From contig JAVFKD010000002.1 of assembly GCA_036429605.1 (NCBI GenBank), forward strand, positions 3,844,001 to 3,908,000: a DNA stretch of 64,000 nucleotides, read 5' to 3'. Made by a program: the position numbers and the translations under genes. Numbering within the stretch: position 1 is the first letter of the stretch; every line of letters starts with the position of its first letter. Positions 21,564-33,993 of the stretch are shown here, piece after piece. This DNA comes from Cladobotryum mycophilum (taxonomy: Eukaryota; Ascomycota; Sordariomycetes; Hypocreales; Hypocreaceae). The notes under the pieces are model-generated. The model saw only the letters and a program-made list of their open reading frames with translations. It made no database searches and was not told the DNA's origin.

Positions 21564-23230
21564 TCATGACCTCTTCGCCCCCATCTCCTCCATCCCATAA
21601 TCATCCCAATCCTCCTCCCCCATACCCCCACCAATCTTCCTCCCAACCCATATCCCCATAGCCGTCAACAAGCTCCCAACAAGGAACCAGCCCTCAAACC
21701 ACCCGTCCACAAACGCCGGCGTGAGAGCCCCCTCAGCACCCCGCCCACCACCGTCCTCGCCTCGCCCGGCAGCTGGCTCCTCAGCAGCAGGCCTGCGGAG
21801 ATGACGTACGTGGCCGCCACCTGCCCGACCGCCAGGGCCAGGTTCGCCTGCGCGTGGCGGAGCAGGCCCGGCGTCCACTTGGCGAAGAGGTGGAAGGTCT
21901 GCACCGCGCTGTTGGCGCTCGCCGCGAGTATCACCCCGCTGAGGGCGAAGCTGATGATGCGCGCCCAGGCCAGCTGGTCGAGCTTCGGGTCCCAGTGCCG
22001 CGCCAGCAGGCCCAGGAACCGGTTGATGGGGTCGCTGCTGGAGAAGCTGGCCGAGGGGGAGGAGGCGCGGCGCAGGGTGGTCAGGCTCGTGGCCAGGATG
22101 CGATAGACGCAGTAGGCGCTGAAGATGTACGATGGTATAAGCAGCAAGCGACCGATAGGCGTCGATGCCCGCTCTGTAGCAGCGCGCTGGCTCTTCATCA
22201 GAGACAAGTTCGACGACAGGTTCGCCTCCATGGTTTCTAGTCCCGCAATCTCAATCCGCAGCGCTCGAATCTCCGTCACCTCGCTCGACTGTCCGCGAAT
22301 GGAGCCCATGACCATGCCAAACAGCCCCCCTCCGGAACCCTTCCCCTTGTTGTCCGCGGCCACTTTGCGCTCCAGGTACTGAAGTCTATGGCGCTTCGTC
22401 GCGAGCATCTCGCACGTGGCATCTAGCCCCGTCTGCTTGCGATTCACATCCCCCTCCGTCAACGGGCGCTTCCTCTTCCCCGAATCGCTAAAGGTGTGCC
22501 ACGGCGACGACACGGAAGCAAAGCCAGACAGCAGCGCCATGAGTGATATCCCCACCACGCCGATCCTCTCCAGACAGGCCCTCGTCAGCATCTCGGTGTA
22601 GGTCCCGTGTCCAGGATCAGACGTAGTAGACCTCAGAAGAATCTCCGCCCTGGGGACCACGTTGCCCATCCACCAAAAGGCGAACAACCAGCCGCCAAAC
22701 AAGACGGTCTGCAAGCCCATCGCAAACTTGGGCACCGTCCCCCTGGCCGACCTCTGGAAACTCCACCCCGCGCTGCTCACCAGCGACCTGCACTCCAGCC
22801 ACGGTATCAACACGACCAGCATGAACAGCAAGCCCGGGACCGTCACCCTCAGCGCCAGGTTCCTCGCCCTCGCATCCACAACCTCCAGGATCTCGGCCAT
22901 GATCAAGGCCCCCAGCGTAGCCGCCAGTCCCACCGTCGCGCCAAACGCCCACGCACCACCTTTTCTCCCCCAGCTCTTGGCGCCGTGCTCGGCGTGCACC
23001 TGGCGCAGCGCCGCGGGTGCGTGGGGCGGCAGCACATGGTCCTCGCCGTCGCGGACGTCGTCCTGGGCGGCGCTGGAGAGGCGCGGGAAGAGGTGTCGCA
23101 CGGCGAGCAGGGACGAGGATGCAAATAGGAGGGCAAAGGGGAGGGCCGCGAGCATGGTTGCGAGAGACGGGGCGGCGTTGGGATCTGGGGCGGCGCATGC
23201 GTCGACGTCGCAAGAGGAGAATGGCCACAT
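21564..23230 (-). CDS. Golgi pH regulator / GPR89-type membrane protein, with an apparent -1 frameshift near the C-terminus
   Basis: An intronless minus-strand gene. The start is taken at MWPFSSCDVD (23230) because the frame upstream of it lacks any conserved sequence. It has an N-terminal group of membrane segments (for example ALPFALLFASSSLLAV and LPGLLFMLVVLIPWLE-like stretches), the central HTFSDSGKRKRPLTEGDV hydrophilic loop with KQTGLDATCEMLATKRHRL, and a C-terminal ABA-GPCR-like membrane half (IGRLLLIPSYIFSAYCVYRI, then RIISFALSGVILAASANS). GPHR/GTG proteins are Golgi or ER anion channels that affect compartment acidification. The last part (LTPAFVDGWFEGWFL, then GIWVGRKIGG) is in a different frame. 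The switch falls on five C at 21728-21732; with six the protein is about 555 residues. Confidence 0.85.
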
Positions 23231-24710
23231 TTTTGGTCGTTGTGGGTGGCACTTGTGCCAGGCCTTTCTTTTTGTAGATGCAATCAAAGTCTTTGATATT
23301 GATATTGTGTAGTATTTGTCGTTGTTTGTCGTTGTAGCTTCGTTTTGTTTGGTTCCAAGAGCCAAAAACGTACAATCAAATCGTAATAGATAGGTCTTGT
23401 CGCAAAGGCTCCCAAGCTTCTTGGTTGTTTTTCTCTTCCTTTTGTAAGAACAGAACCACACCTTCTTCTTAAATCAAGCTTCCCCCCATGCACAATTAAT
23501 CAACCCGTGCTATCCGTGTTTGCGTAATCTCTTCCCTTCTTTTTCCCTTTCCTCTTCCGTATAAACTGTAATTCAAAACAAAACAAAAAGCCAATAAGAA
23601 AGAGATGGAAAAGAAAAAAAAAAGCGTAAAAAGAATGGATGCCAGAATACGAGAACGGAGATTGAAACTCTGAAACCAAGAACCACCAAGTAGGCTGACG
23701 CAACACCACCACTAAAAAAAAAAAAAAAAAGCCATGAAGGAATGACGACGACACATGCAGTGCGACGGGCTGGGATTGGATGGATGGGGCCAGTCAAAAT
23801 GCACCCTGGGAGACATGGGGCTTGCTCAATGGCTGGAGACTTGAGCTGACACGCTTGCTACTGCTACAGAAGCTTACAGGGGCAAGAGGGGAACTAGTAC
23901 AGGGGACCCCGCCTAGGTACCAGGTAGGGTAGAGATACAACCTGGAAGCCCAGTAGATTCCATGTCCCCGTATCTCACTGCTGCGGGGCTTGCCGAACCG
24001 CCGCATTCATGCACCTCATCATGTAGACGAGACGAGACCATGACAATGGCATTGGATCCATGGAAGCACGCAAAAGTGCAGAGCTGGTTGCGTACAAAAA
24101 GAAAGAAGAAAAAAAAATGAGGAATCTGGACTTGCCATGTTTCTGTGGATTGGATTTAGTTTCTATAAATCTTCTCATCAGCTACCATCTTCCGCATTCA
24201 AACCTTTCCAGCCTGTCAAAGCTACGTAATAAAACACCATCCATGGCGCAATACGAGGGAGAGAGAGGCTTTGCTATAATTACATTCTCGAGACGCCCCA
24301 GCCGAAGCTTACTCGACATTCATCCATCTCTCCGCCCTTGATTTGACAGTACTCCATAGTCATGGTAATTGTACTCCACCATAGCACATTGTCCAAAGTC
24401 GGCTACTCTCACAAACAGGCTGCCTCACTTACCGAGTCATGGAGTAACCATACATGTATATGGCCACAGGGTAACACAATAATAGACCAATCAATCCACA
24501 TTAATCGCTTTGTAGCTAATACGTTATACGCCTTGCTCGCATTGAAACCCCAATGACCTAGTATAGCAAAGACCACACCATCCTTGGTCTTGAAATCTGC
24601 CGCCCCCTCCCCCTCCCCCTTCCCCCTATGCCTCTCGCTGCTCTCCCCATAAAAGTTTGCAGATATTCATGTTGCAGCAGTATGATCCCGTGTCATCATT
24701 CTTGACTGCC
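23231..24710. other. Spacer between the GPHR gene and the stress-protein gene
   Basis: Holds the upstream region of the GPHR gene and the 3' flank of the universal-stress-protein gene. Poly-A/T runs occur at 23612-23625 and 23714-23731. No convincing gene was found. Confidence 0.45.
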
Positions 24711-27700
24711 TCACTGCCACTGCCGCTGCTGCTTCCGCCTCGGCCCCTGCCTCCCCCTACCGCTGGCTCCATCACGGGAATATCCCAAGTCACTGGCCCG
24801 ACGCGGCCCATTGTGCCCTGCCTCTCCCGCCGGGAAAGCAAAATCTCTCACAATGGGACCCTCCATTCTGGGAATAGATGGTTGCTGTCGTTGCTGAGCC
24901 ACTGGCTGGCTTCCCTTTCGCCACGAAAAGCGAACTCCTTTTTTACCAGGTCCTCCTCGCCTGATGCGAGTGCCTCCGGATCCGGATCGGGAACTGGTAG
25001 TGGAATTGCCGTCTTGGCTGGCCTCACTGGACTGGTTGGCGTTTCGCGTGTGCTGCATATCGGGAATTCTTTCAACCAAGGGAATGAAAATTCCATCTAC
25101 ACCGATCATCTGAGCCATGATGCTTCCAATCTGTGCTGTTGTGCGGGTGACGGATTTTCCTGTTTCGTCTGTTTCGATAATGGGCGAAAGTGGAGTGCTC
25201 CGGAATATGCGTCGTTTTTTTGCATGTTTTGTGTTTTTAAGCCCTCGGTGACTCTTGAGCGTGAGGTGTCCATATCTGGTCCTGAACCTCGGTCTCTTTG
25301 GTGTAACCTTTTGCCGCGGCTGGCTTTCCATGGGCCCGTCCATTCTTTGAGCCTCAACACTATCGTCCTGAGTGGTGTCACCATCTTGGGCAACCTGCAC
25401 CTTCTACGATGCAGTCGTTGGATCTTGCGGCTGGGCCTCATCCGAATCATCTTCGTCCTCGTCCATGCGCGTCCTCAGAGCAGCGGCCTCGCCAACCTCC
25501 ATCTTGTGAAGCTGGTCGAGTTTCTGCTGCTGGCTGAGAGCGTCCGTCCCCGACATGACTTCGAACTCGCCCTCGTCATCCTCATCCTCCTCGTCACTAT
25601 TCGGGGCGCTCGGTGGTGATGTATCGGTGACGCTACGACGGCTCTCGGAGCGCTCGCCGCTCGTCTGGGAGCCGGTGGAAGGGTCGGGGGATTTGGATCG
25701 TTGCGAGAGTAGTGGTTTGATGGTCGGATCAAAGGCGGCAGGCAATCCAAGAACCTTTGCCACCTGATGGGCCTCCTCATCCGGAGAGATTTGTACCTCC
25801 ATCTCATAAGTGCTGCTGGCCTCGCTATCGGCCTCGTGCTTGCCATTGCTGGCCGAAAGCATGCTGAGATATGTGTGCCGGGTGTTGTCTTGGGAGCGCT
25901 TGGCCTTTTTCTTAATACGCTTCTCTGTCGGTCTGACGACAACCACCGGAATGGGGGAGTACTGCAGGCAGTACTTGGAAAACGAGTTGCGAGTGTTGAC
26001 GAGACCCTGTATACCGCCAAGCGATCTACCCCTAGTGCCCACGATGAGCATGGCTGGTTGATACATCTGGATCTAATGCGCCTCAGTTAGTACGTTGCAC
26101 TTCCACCTTGTATTCGAATGCGACAGCCTACCAATTTCTGGAAAGTTGCATGCAACTTGCCCACTGCATACTCAAGCACAAAGCTAATGGCACGATTGGC
26201 CGCATTCTTGTTCAGGATGCCCTGCATGACGTGCTGGGCATCTTCCTGGTATTGCTTGTCGTTGAGTCGGATATCCTTTTCGATGACACGCACACAGACT
26301 ATCTCGTCTCCGTCGTCGACGAGCTCATCCAACAGCCACTGGATAGCATAGTCTGAGTAGGAATGCTCATCCACGCCGACCATAAAGGTACGCGACCTGC
26401 GCCGCGCTTGGTAGCCCTTGTGCCGAACATTGAGAGTCAAGGATAGTGTGTTGTTCTTAGTCGCTTCGCCGCTTGGAACGTTGTCAAAACCGACATGTCG
26501 CTGGAACCTGTCGTGTGAAAATTTTGTTAGTGTCGCCGTTGATGTTTTTGCCGCCATTTTGATCCAAAATATGTAGAGATGGATGGATAAAGAAGAAGAT
26601 GAACAAAACAGGCCTCGTCGCAACTAACGGGAGGGGTCAAGCAAGCAATGTATAGTCGCGAGGAACTGGAGACAAGGTGTGGGAAAAGTTCTTGCAGGGC
26701 CATCCAAATTGTGGGACGATGACGGCAAGCACAGTGGCGGTGATGGACAGAAAAACCCCAACCCCATGCAGGGACGTCTCCACGGAGCTGCCGCTTCAGG
26801 CTCGACAAGCGATGATAATTCTGTTGGGCCTAAAGTAGCTTGCCACAAGCTTTTCCTTGACCAGCGGGGTAAAAAATCAGGTGTCCATTCCTAGGAGTGA
26901 GGAGAGAGGAGTTTGTCGCGGCAGTGGGGCGAGTATGAATAATGGTTATTAAGACTCAGCCACGGCCAAGCCAGAGAGAGAGGAGTCGGTGATGGACGGA
27001 TGGACAGGTGATGTGATGTGATGATGCGACAGAGGGAATTTGGGGTAACAAAAAAAAGATGGGGAACAACGTGGTCATCGGCCAGTGAGTGAATGGACCC
27101 GTGAGAATGTGAAACTCAGGGTTGATGGGAAACATTGAAGCTTCCACTCCCCCTCCACACTCTTTTTTCGGGGGGGAGGATGGATGAAACCAGAAAGGGA
27201 CCCGCGAGGCTATCCCGAAGACGGTAGACCCATGAATGTCCTATTGAGGGAATGAGGAGCACCACTAGTGGCAAGGTAGTGTCCCCCCAGGTTCTGGCCT
27301 GGACCAGCTGCTGCATGACAGATTGAGGGCAGCTTTGCCGCTCCACCCGAGACGGGCCTCGTCAACGACGACGGGGTCCCTCCCCCCAAAAAGAGGCGGC
27401 GTCTGGACCAGGGGGCCATCCATCCATGAACGGCAGAAGAATGCCGAGATGGCGCACGGAGGCAGTCCGGGGAATGAGGAAATCATCATTTAAGACGACA
27501 CGCTTGCCCACTGTTTGAGGATAAATGTCTCAGACAACCCTTTTGAACGAATCGACATCTCGGTAGGGGTAAAATAACATGTCTGAAAATGAAAAGGTGC
27601 CAAATGGTCTCGTCTCGGTCTGGTCTCATGCCTTGTGGGTTGAGATCGGCCAATGTTACCGTCTCCCCGCCCAGCGAGCGCTAGAGGGAAACAAGAAGTT

Positions 27701-28112
27701 GGACGAGAAAGGGAAAGAAGAAAAAAAAAGGGACAAGAAGATGGGGGTGAAGAAAGCATGTGAAAGACGAAACTTACCTCTCATAGGGCGGAGAAGATGA
27801 TCGAACTTGAGAGCCATCTGATGGCAGTCTTTGCAGGCCACGCGGTCGTCGCTTTGATGAAGACGAGCATGTTCTACCTAGAGACGCAGTTTCCGGCTTG
27901 GGCAGATTGTCGATGAAGGATATCGTTGATGGTCGTCGCGACGAGGTATCACTGGCGCTTGATGGCGGGGCCGGAGGGATCAGGCTGCCATTCCCTGTGG
28001 GGGATGCAAAGTAGCTATTCTCCCTGAGTGCGTCTGGGGAAATGGATGTTGTGGGTGAGATATCCGAGTCTGAACTCCGAGGAGTTGCCGAAACCGCTTG
28101 CACGCTGAGCAT
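24711..28112 (-). CDS. Universal stress protein (UspA-domain) with long first intron and an in-frame TAG
   Basis: Exons on the minus strand are 28112-27778, 26507-26132 and 26072-25404 (TAG), a 459-residue product. The first exon encodes a Ser/Pro-rich disordered region ending RSSSPPYE and stops at a perfect GTAAGT donor. After a 1270-nt intron the frame resumes in phase with FQRHVGFD and the Usp fold: RRSRTFMVGVDEHSYSDYAI, DELVDDGDEIVCVRVIEKD, then MLIVGTRGRSLGGIQGL and YSPIPVVVVRP, the nucleotide-binding loop and last strand. An acidic tail follows. The same frame continues after the TAG for 230 more codons (to 24711) with protein-like sequence such as PKRPRFRTRYGHLTLKSH and VDGIFIPLVERIPDMQ. 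Whether this is translated is unclear. An alternative start within intron 1 (MAAKTSTATL, 26557) would skip the disordered N-terminus. Confidence 0.8.
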
Positions 28113-28902
28113 ATCGCCGTCGTCGTCGTCGTCCTTCTTTTCTGTGTTAAAGTTGGTGTCTGGTTGATGCTGACTGGGGTTACCAGCAGCTTGATCAGTT
28201 GATTGCAGAAGATGGAATGCTGCTTTTTTGCAGATTCGAGAGAGAAGAGGAACTTGAGAACCCAAGAGGGTGAGAGGGAAAAGAGTGCCAAGAGACGCTG
28301 AGGTGAGATGGAGATGATGGTGGAGTAGGCGGGTGGGTTAAATAAAATAAAATAAACAAAGAGTCGTCTTCCCCAGAAAAAGGCAAAGACGAGGGAGGGA
28401 GGGGGAGAAGGAAAAAGAATTCAACAAAAGAATGAAGCAGAAGAAGAACAAGAAAAAAACAGATGCCCGGTCTTTCTTTAAAAAAGTTATTTCACCCGTG
28501 TCTCTAGCTGGTTGGCGTTGGCTTCTTCTTCTTCTTCTTCCTCTTCTTCCTCTGAAGAAAAGAGATCGAGCGAGACCAAGGCAGAGGCAGAGGCAGAAGT
28601 AGAGGCAGAGGCCGAGAGACAGAAGCAGGGCGAAGATAACAAGTCCAGTCCTTGGATATGCAGCAAGATGGCAGGCTGAGACAGCGTTGCGGTCTAGGCC
28701 GGCATGAAGATGCCGATTGGGGCAACACGAAAGGGTCGGCTTCGGGAAGGCGCAGGGAGATTGAGGTCGCCGAGGACGAACAAGGACGAAAAGAGAATGA
28801 GCAGGGGGTTTTGAGTGTGTGTTGGAGGGGGAGGACGAATATGCAAGATGCAATATGCAAGAGACTCTTTATGATGATTGGAAGACGAGTCCGTGGCGGA
28901 GT

Positions 28903-28928
28903 CGATGATGATGATGATGATGATGATG
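28903..28928. repeat. (GAT)n microsatellite
   Basis: About nine uninterrupted GAT/ATG trinucleotides upstream of the stress-protein gene. Confidence 0.9.
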
Positions 28929-31900
28929 CTGATAATGAAGAAGGTTTGGCGAGAAAGGAAGTGGGTGAGTGAGAGAGCGCAGAGAGAGGGAAAAAAAAGC
29001 CTTAGAAACCTAAAGGCATATCCTTGTTTTTCTGATGCGTCTGGTAAGTTGATGAATGAAGGGTTTATGCAAAGAATATTGACTTGTTGATAGCCTTCAA
29101 TTTCCTCCTTTTTTTATTTCTTAATTTTTTTTTTATCTCGCTGTCGTCTCTCTGTCTTATTTGCTTGGAAAACAAGCGAGCCTCCACAAAATGAATCGAT
29201 TTCGTCGTCCCCTACTGCTTGCTGATGCTACTGCTGCTGCACGCTGCAAGACAAACCTGTCAGCTTCAGCCCAGTCCAGTGGTCGCGTCCGGGTTGGTGT
29301 GTCTCTGGTGTCTCTGATGGTGTCTCTAGTGATATGGAGTGCCTTTTTCGCGGCTTTCGCTCCGTCGTTGTGTTGCGTTTGTGACCTTGTCAGTGCAGCA
29401 GTGCAGTGGATAGTGGTGGTGGTGGAGGTGGTGGACTGCAATGCGCTACAACTCCATGCACTACAGGCTGGCTGGCGTGCACGGATATCTTGGTTGGGGG
29501 AGAGAAAAAAAAGGGTGATGGTGGTGACAAGGCGCGCGCGCGCAAACCGAATGCTACCCAAGGGCCAGAGAGAGCCGCTCACTGAACGAGAGTGGGGGGA
29601 AAAAGAGAAAAGGTTGATTTGACAATTCGAAAAGAAGAAAAAACTTTCTTCTTCTTTCTTTTGCAGTCAGTGCTAAAGGGCAAAAAAACAAGGTTTTGTC
29701 TTTATTTTAGACTGTGCCGTTTTTTTTATCGGATCCCTGTTTTCTGTCCGTCCCCTTGTCTTGTTGTGTGTGTTTGCGTGGTGCTTGCTTGCTTGCTTGG
29801 CTAGGATGCTTTGAAGCTTTGGCCCCACGAGGTGTCGAGAGTCGAGTCGATTCGCTGATGGAGAGCGATGGATGGGATGGGATGGGATGATGCACACTTT
29901 CCCCGTATCCAGGGTGTTGGTAACTGTGCTGTGGTACGATCGTCTCGGAAGAGACAAGAGACAAGAAGAAAAGGAAAGAAGAAGGGGGGAAAAAGCTTTC
30001 TTGAGAAGCTTGTTGAGAGACAGACAGGAGAGCCAAGTTATTTTGTCTTGAGGCTGCCAAGTCTTTTTTTTTCTTACACTGACTGACACTTCCTTGCTCC
30101 CCACTCGTCTGATTTGCTTGGCACAGAGAAATGCTTGCAAGTGTTCCTTTTCCCCTTCAAAAGAGGCCTCTCACTCTGTATGTGTGAGTGTGTGTGTCTT
30201 TTTCTTGCTATTCAGACTTGTTCAACCAGAGCAGAGATGTGAGCCCTCAAGCAGCAAGAAGAATATCGTGCTGTTTAAGAAGCCGATGGATGTTTTCAGC
30301 TCCCAACTAAGCGGTGAGTCAGATAGAGAAATAAAATAAAGTAAAATGAAAACAGCACCCCGTCGCTTTAAACGATCTAGAGTCAGTCAAGTCGTCTCGG
30401 GGTTGCAGGACGACGGCGCGCGCGCGGGACGAAAAAGAGCGGCAGTGCTGAGAAAATGACGGATGCAGTGGGTGGTGGATATTGGGGATCTTCTCGGCCT
30501 CGGAAAGTAGCTATCGGGTTCCTCGGTTGCGTCCCTTGAAGAGAAAGGGAGAATAAACTTGCGGCCAGACCGGGTATAGGATAACAGGACTGGCTGGGGA
30601 GGGAGAGAGAGAGGGCGTAGACTGTTTCTTGGCGATGCGATGTTATGCGATGTTGATGCTCGTGCTTCTCTTGGGTGGTGGTGGTGTGCGCTTGGCGGGG
30701 AGAAGGAGGCACAGAGACAGAGACAGAGACAAGAGGATTGATGCAGAGATGTGGAGTGGAATTGTGAAGGGGGGACTGTTATTCACACCTCACATTTCAT
30801 ACAAGTACATACCGGACACGATGCATCATGGGGGAGAAGAAAGAGGGAAAAACGAAGATGTATGTATGTATGTATGTGCCTGTTTAAAATGGATGCTGTC
30901 ATGTTCAGCGGCACACACATCATCATATACTCCAAGTATGAAGCAACTTTGGGCAATTCACCCTAACCTAACACGCCCCTCTCTCTCTTCCCAGCTATGA
31001 GAAACTACCTACTACTGTAGAGACTCTGACTGTTTGACTGTTTTTGACTTGCGCAATGCCAAGAGTCCGCCGTAGTCACAAGTCTAAAACGCCATTCCCA
31101 CGAGATGCTAGTTCTCTTGCTCTCTCTCTCTCCGTCTCTCACTTCTCTCTCTCTCACACACACACCTTTAGTACAAGTAGAGACGGGCTGGGCTGGACTG
31201 GGCTGGGGCTAGGCCGGGCTGGCACTGGCTATTGGTTCCATAACGCTGATGTCTTGGCATTTCGTTAGGCGTCGTGCTACAGCGGCAGCTGCACGCTGTT
31301 ACGGAGCCTGGCCCCCGGTTTAGCGGCCTTGATCCCTGTAACCTCTTTTTCCTCTCTCTCCAGGGCTCTCTTTTCGTTATGCATAGCCTGGACTGCTGCT
31401 TGGGAGCATTTGGGGTGGGTGCCCAGGTGGTTTGATAGTTCTGAGAGGGGGAGCTTAGTTAATTAAACAAGATCCATGGGTACATATCATCAAGACCTTT
31501 ACTGAACAGAAGATAAAAAAATAAAAAAGATGTACTCCGTGCAGAAATCAAGATAAGGCATGGATTTATTCATTCATTCAGAGCCCATCAAAACATTCAT
31601 CTATGCATGTATATTAATTTAAAAGTCCCTGTAGCGAGTAAGACCTCTGATACGATAACTCTCATTCTCCCATCGATCCTTGCCGCCGGTTCTTTATCTA
31701 CCGCGCATCTTAACCTCCAGCTCCTCTTCAGGGTTCTAGGTTCCCTTTCCCTCCTCTCCTCTCCTCTCTCCTCTGGGTATCCAATACGAAGGGGAGTAGG
31801 TAATAACGCATGGTCCATTCGTTTTGTATTTCATTCCACAAAAATAACAATTTTTGTCTGCCCACCACCCCCAACTAAATTTATTACCTTGTACTAAACA

Positions 31901-32370
31901 CTTAGCTAATAGAACTTTACTCTTACACTCTAATTTGTCTACCCTTTCTCTCCCTCTCCTCCCCTCCCGGGTCCGTCCATACATCCATCTCAGCCCTTTC
32001 GCCATTCCCATGCCATGCCATGCCATGCTATGCCATGCTTCCCCCTCCCCACCGCTCTGCCGTAATGCTGCAAGGCCACGAAACAACGCTACGGAACACA
32101 CTCACGCGCACACACACACACACACAACTCATACTCATCCAATGGGCGAATTCTTCCAATCCCTTTGGCCCCCTCCTCCTCCTCCATGAGCCCTGGGGAT
32201 CGGGGATTTGGGCTGTGCAGGTAGCCGGACGGCCGCCGCGGCATCACCACCACCCCACCCGGTTTCTTACCTGACAAGGAAAATAAAATAAATCCCCATT
32301 TGTAAACCCATGACGTGTATGGGTAGAGAAGGATCAGTAAGGATGCATGACTGTTCCGGCGAGGGCTGCT

Positions 32371-32410
32371 CGTGTGTGTGTGCGTGCGTGCGTGCGTGCG
32401 TGCGTGTGTG
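32371..32410. repeat. (GT)n/(GTGC)n microsatellite
   Basis: GTGTGTGT passes into about six GTGC tetranucleotides and back to GTGTGTG. This alternating purine-pyrimidine tract could adopt Z-DNA. Confidence 0.9.
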
Positions 32411-33993
32411 TTGGGGGTAGTACTACTTGAAAGAGGCAACCTGCATGCAAACAATATGACAAGACAGGAAAACAAGACTTGTATGCACGACAAAGAACTC
32501 CCCTCCCAAACATGGAGAACTCCTCCGAAAGCTGTCGATCCCATGGTTCGTTTCCCCGAATACTTGAAATACCTAGCCATCACATGACTATCATCTCCTT
32601 TACCCCCCCTCACTTACATAACTCGCCTACCAAATCCTAAATCCACCCTGCATCTCAGCCCCCCTCGCCTCCCATCACTCTCCCCCTACCTTTTACGTCC
32701 TTCTCATACCACCTTGACTTTTCTTTACCCCACTTGCCCACTTCCCATGCCATCTACTGCAAAAGAGGTCAAACAACATACGCCAAGCCCTATCGATGTT
32801 GCATGTAACATCTGCGTTGTACACCGATCCGAGCAGAACATGGCAAAAAAAGAGCCTCGTGGTCGTAGTCTTTACAATAATAAGCAAAAAAAGGGAGGAC
32901 CTCTCTCTCACCGACAAAGATAAACAACAACCCACAAAAGAACTAAACACTTCTAGACTCGGAACCAAGAAAAAAAGAGAAACTAAAGCTTCCCATCGAA
33001 ACCTACTATCCATTCCGCATGACAACCCTAATAGTAAGCACTTGCTATAGGTACTCCCAAATTAAATCGACGTTATATATCCAAATTGAAAACTACATGT
33101 TATTTTTCGCACCTTGTTCTTCACTTACTCATTCATTCAATCAATCAAACGTACAAGTATATCTTTTACGTCAAAGCCCGCATACCCACCGTCATACCTA
33201 CATCATCACATGTTCAAAACCCTCCTCCCGAATCTTTCCCTTCCGTTCCCGCATGGGCATCTGCCTCCGACCCCAAGCATACATCCCTGCTCAATACTAT
33301 GGCCCTCCTTATTCCTTATTCCGTAGATTCCAAAACTCGGACCCTCATCAAAGCGGTCCAGAACCTCCAATAGCTGCATGCTGGCGGGTTTGCAAAGGTC
33401 CCCCGAATTTTGGCCAAACCTGTACTCGGTCTGTTGGCATTGCCGGCCTCCAAGCACACTTCGATCCATACATCACTTGACTCAACTAAGCTCGGATGTC
33501 ATTGAACTGCACGCATAAAAGGCAACAAAAACCAATCGGCGTGCAGCCGTCTCGATGCAGCCTTATCAGGACCATGGCTATCTATGCTTAAACTGGCATG
33601 TATTCCGGTATGCTGGATTGATAAGGATCCTACTACATGTCGTGCAACATTCCCTCATGCAACCTTGATTGATTTCGTTCTAGACGAGGGCCCCTTCATC
33701 AGAAATATCCCATACTTTTTATTGAAAGTAATATTATAACACCCTCTACAAGGAACCCCATCCCCAAAGCTGTTCCCTAGGACCACCTTTTGAGTAATCC
33801 TCTATGCCCTCGTACGATCGTACGACAAGGGTCCAACCCAACTCCGTGACGCCAATGCCATGCAACCTGCCAGTTGACCCTGCATACCCGCCCCAGCTTT
33901 CAGTCTTTCCATATTTTTTTCGACCTTGTAACTGTTCTTCAACATGACACTCTGTACGCAATCGGGTAACGTGGCTTGCCAAGTCTGCCCACT

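Larger units (their letters stand above)
28113..33993. other. 5.9-kb gene-free region upstream of the stress-protein gene
   Basis: No protein or RNA gene could be supported. The half next to 28112 is pyrimidine/purine-biased and may be a long 5' leader and promoter of the stress-protein gene. Simple repeats are common: GAT trinucleotides at 28903-28928, TGTA units at 30860-30878, CA dinucleotides at 32108-32127, GTGC units at 32371-32410 and overlapping CCATG units near 32012-32038. A 16-bp perfect palindrome lies at 33810-33825. Confidence 0.45.

Noticed and set aside
22617..23375. Open frames on both strands overlapping the GPHR gene
   Set aside because: Shadows of a GC-rich coding sequence; only the minus-strand frame with membrane segments matches a family.
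29161..29622. Plus-strand open frame of 153 codons
   Set aside because: Val/Ala/Arg-rich sequence from GT-rich DNA, no motif and no splice context.
32371..32410. Regular short repeats considered as a CRISPR-like or telomeric array
   Set aside because: Simple tetranucleotide microsatellite without spacers; the organism is a eukaryote and the unit is not a telomere repeat.
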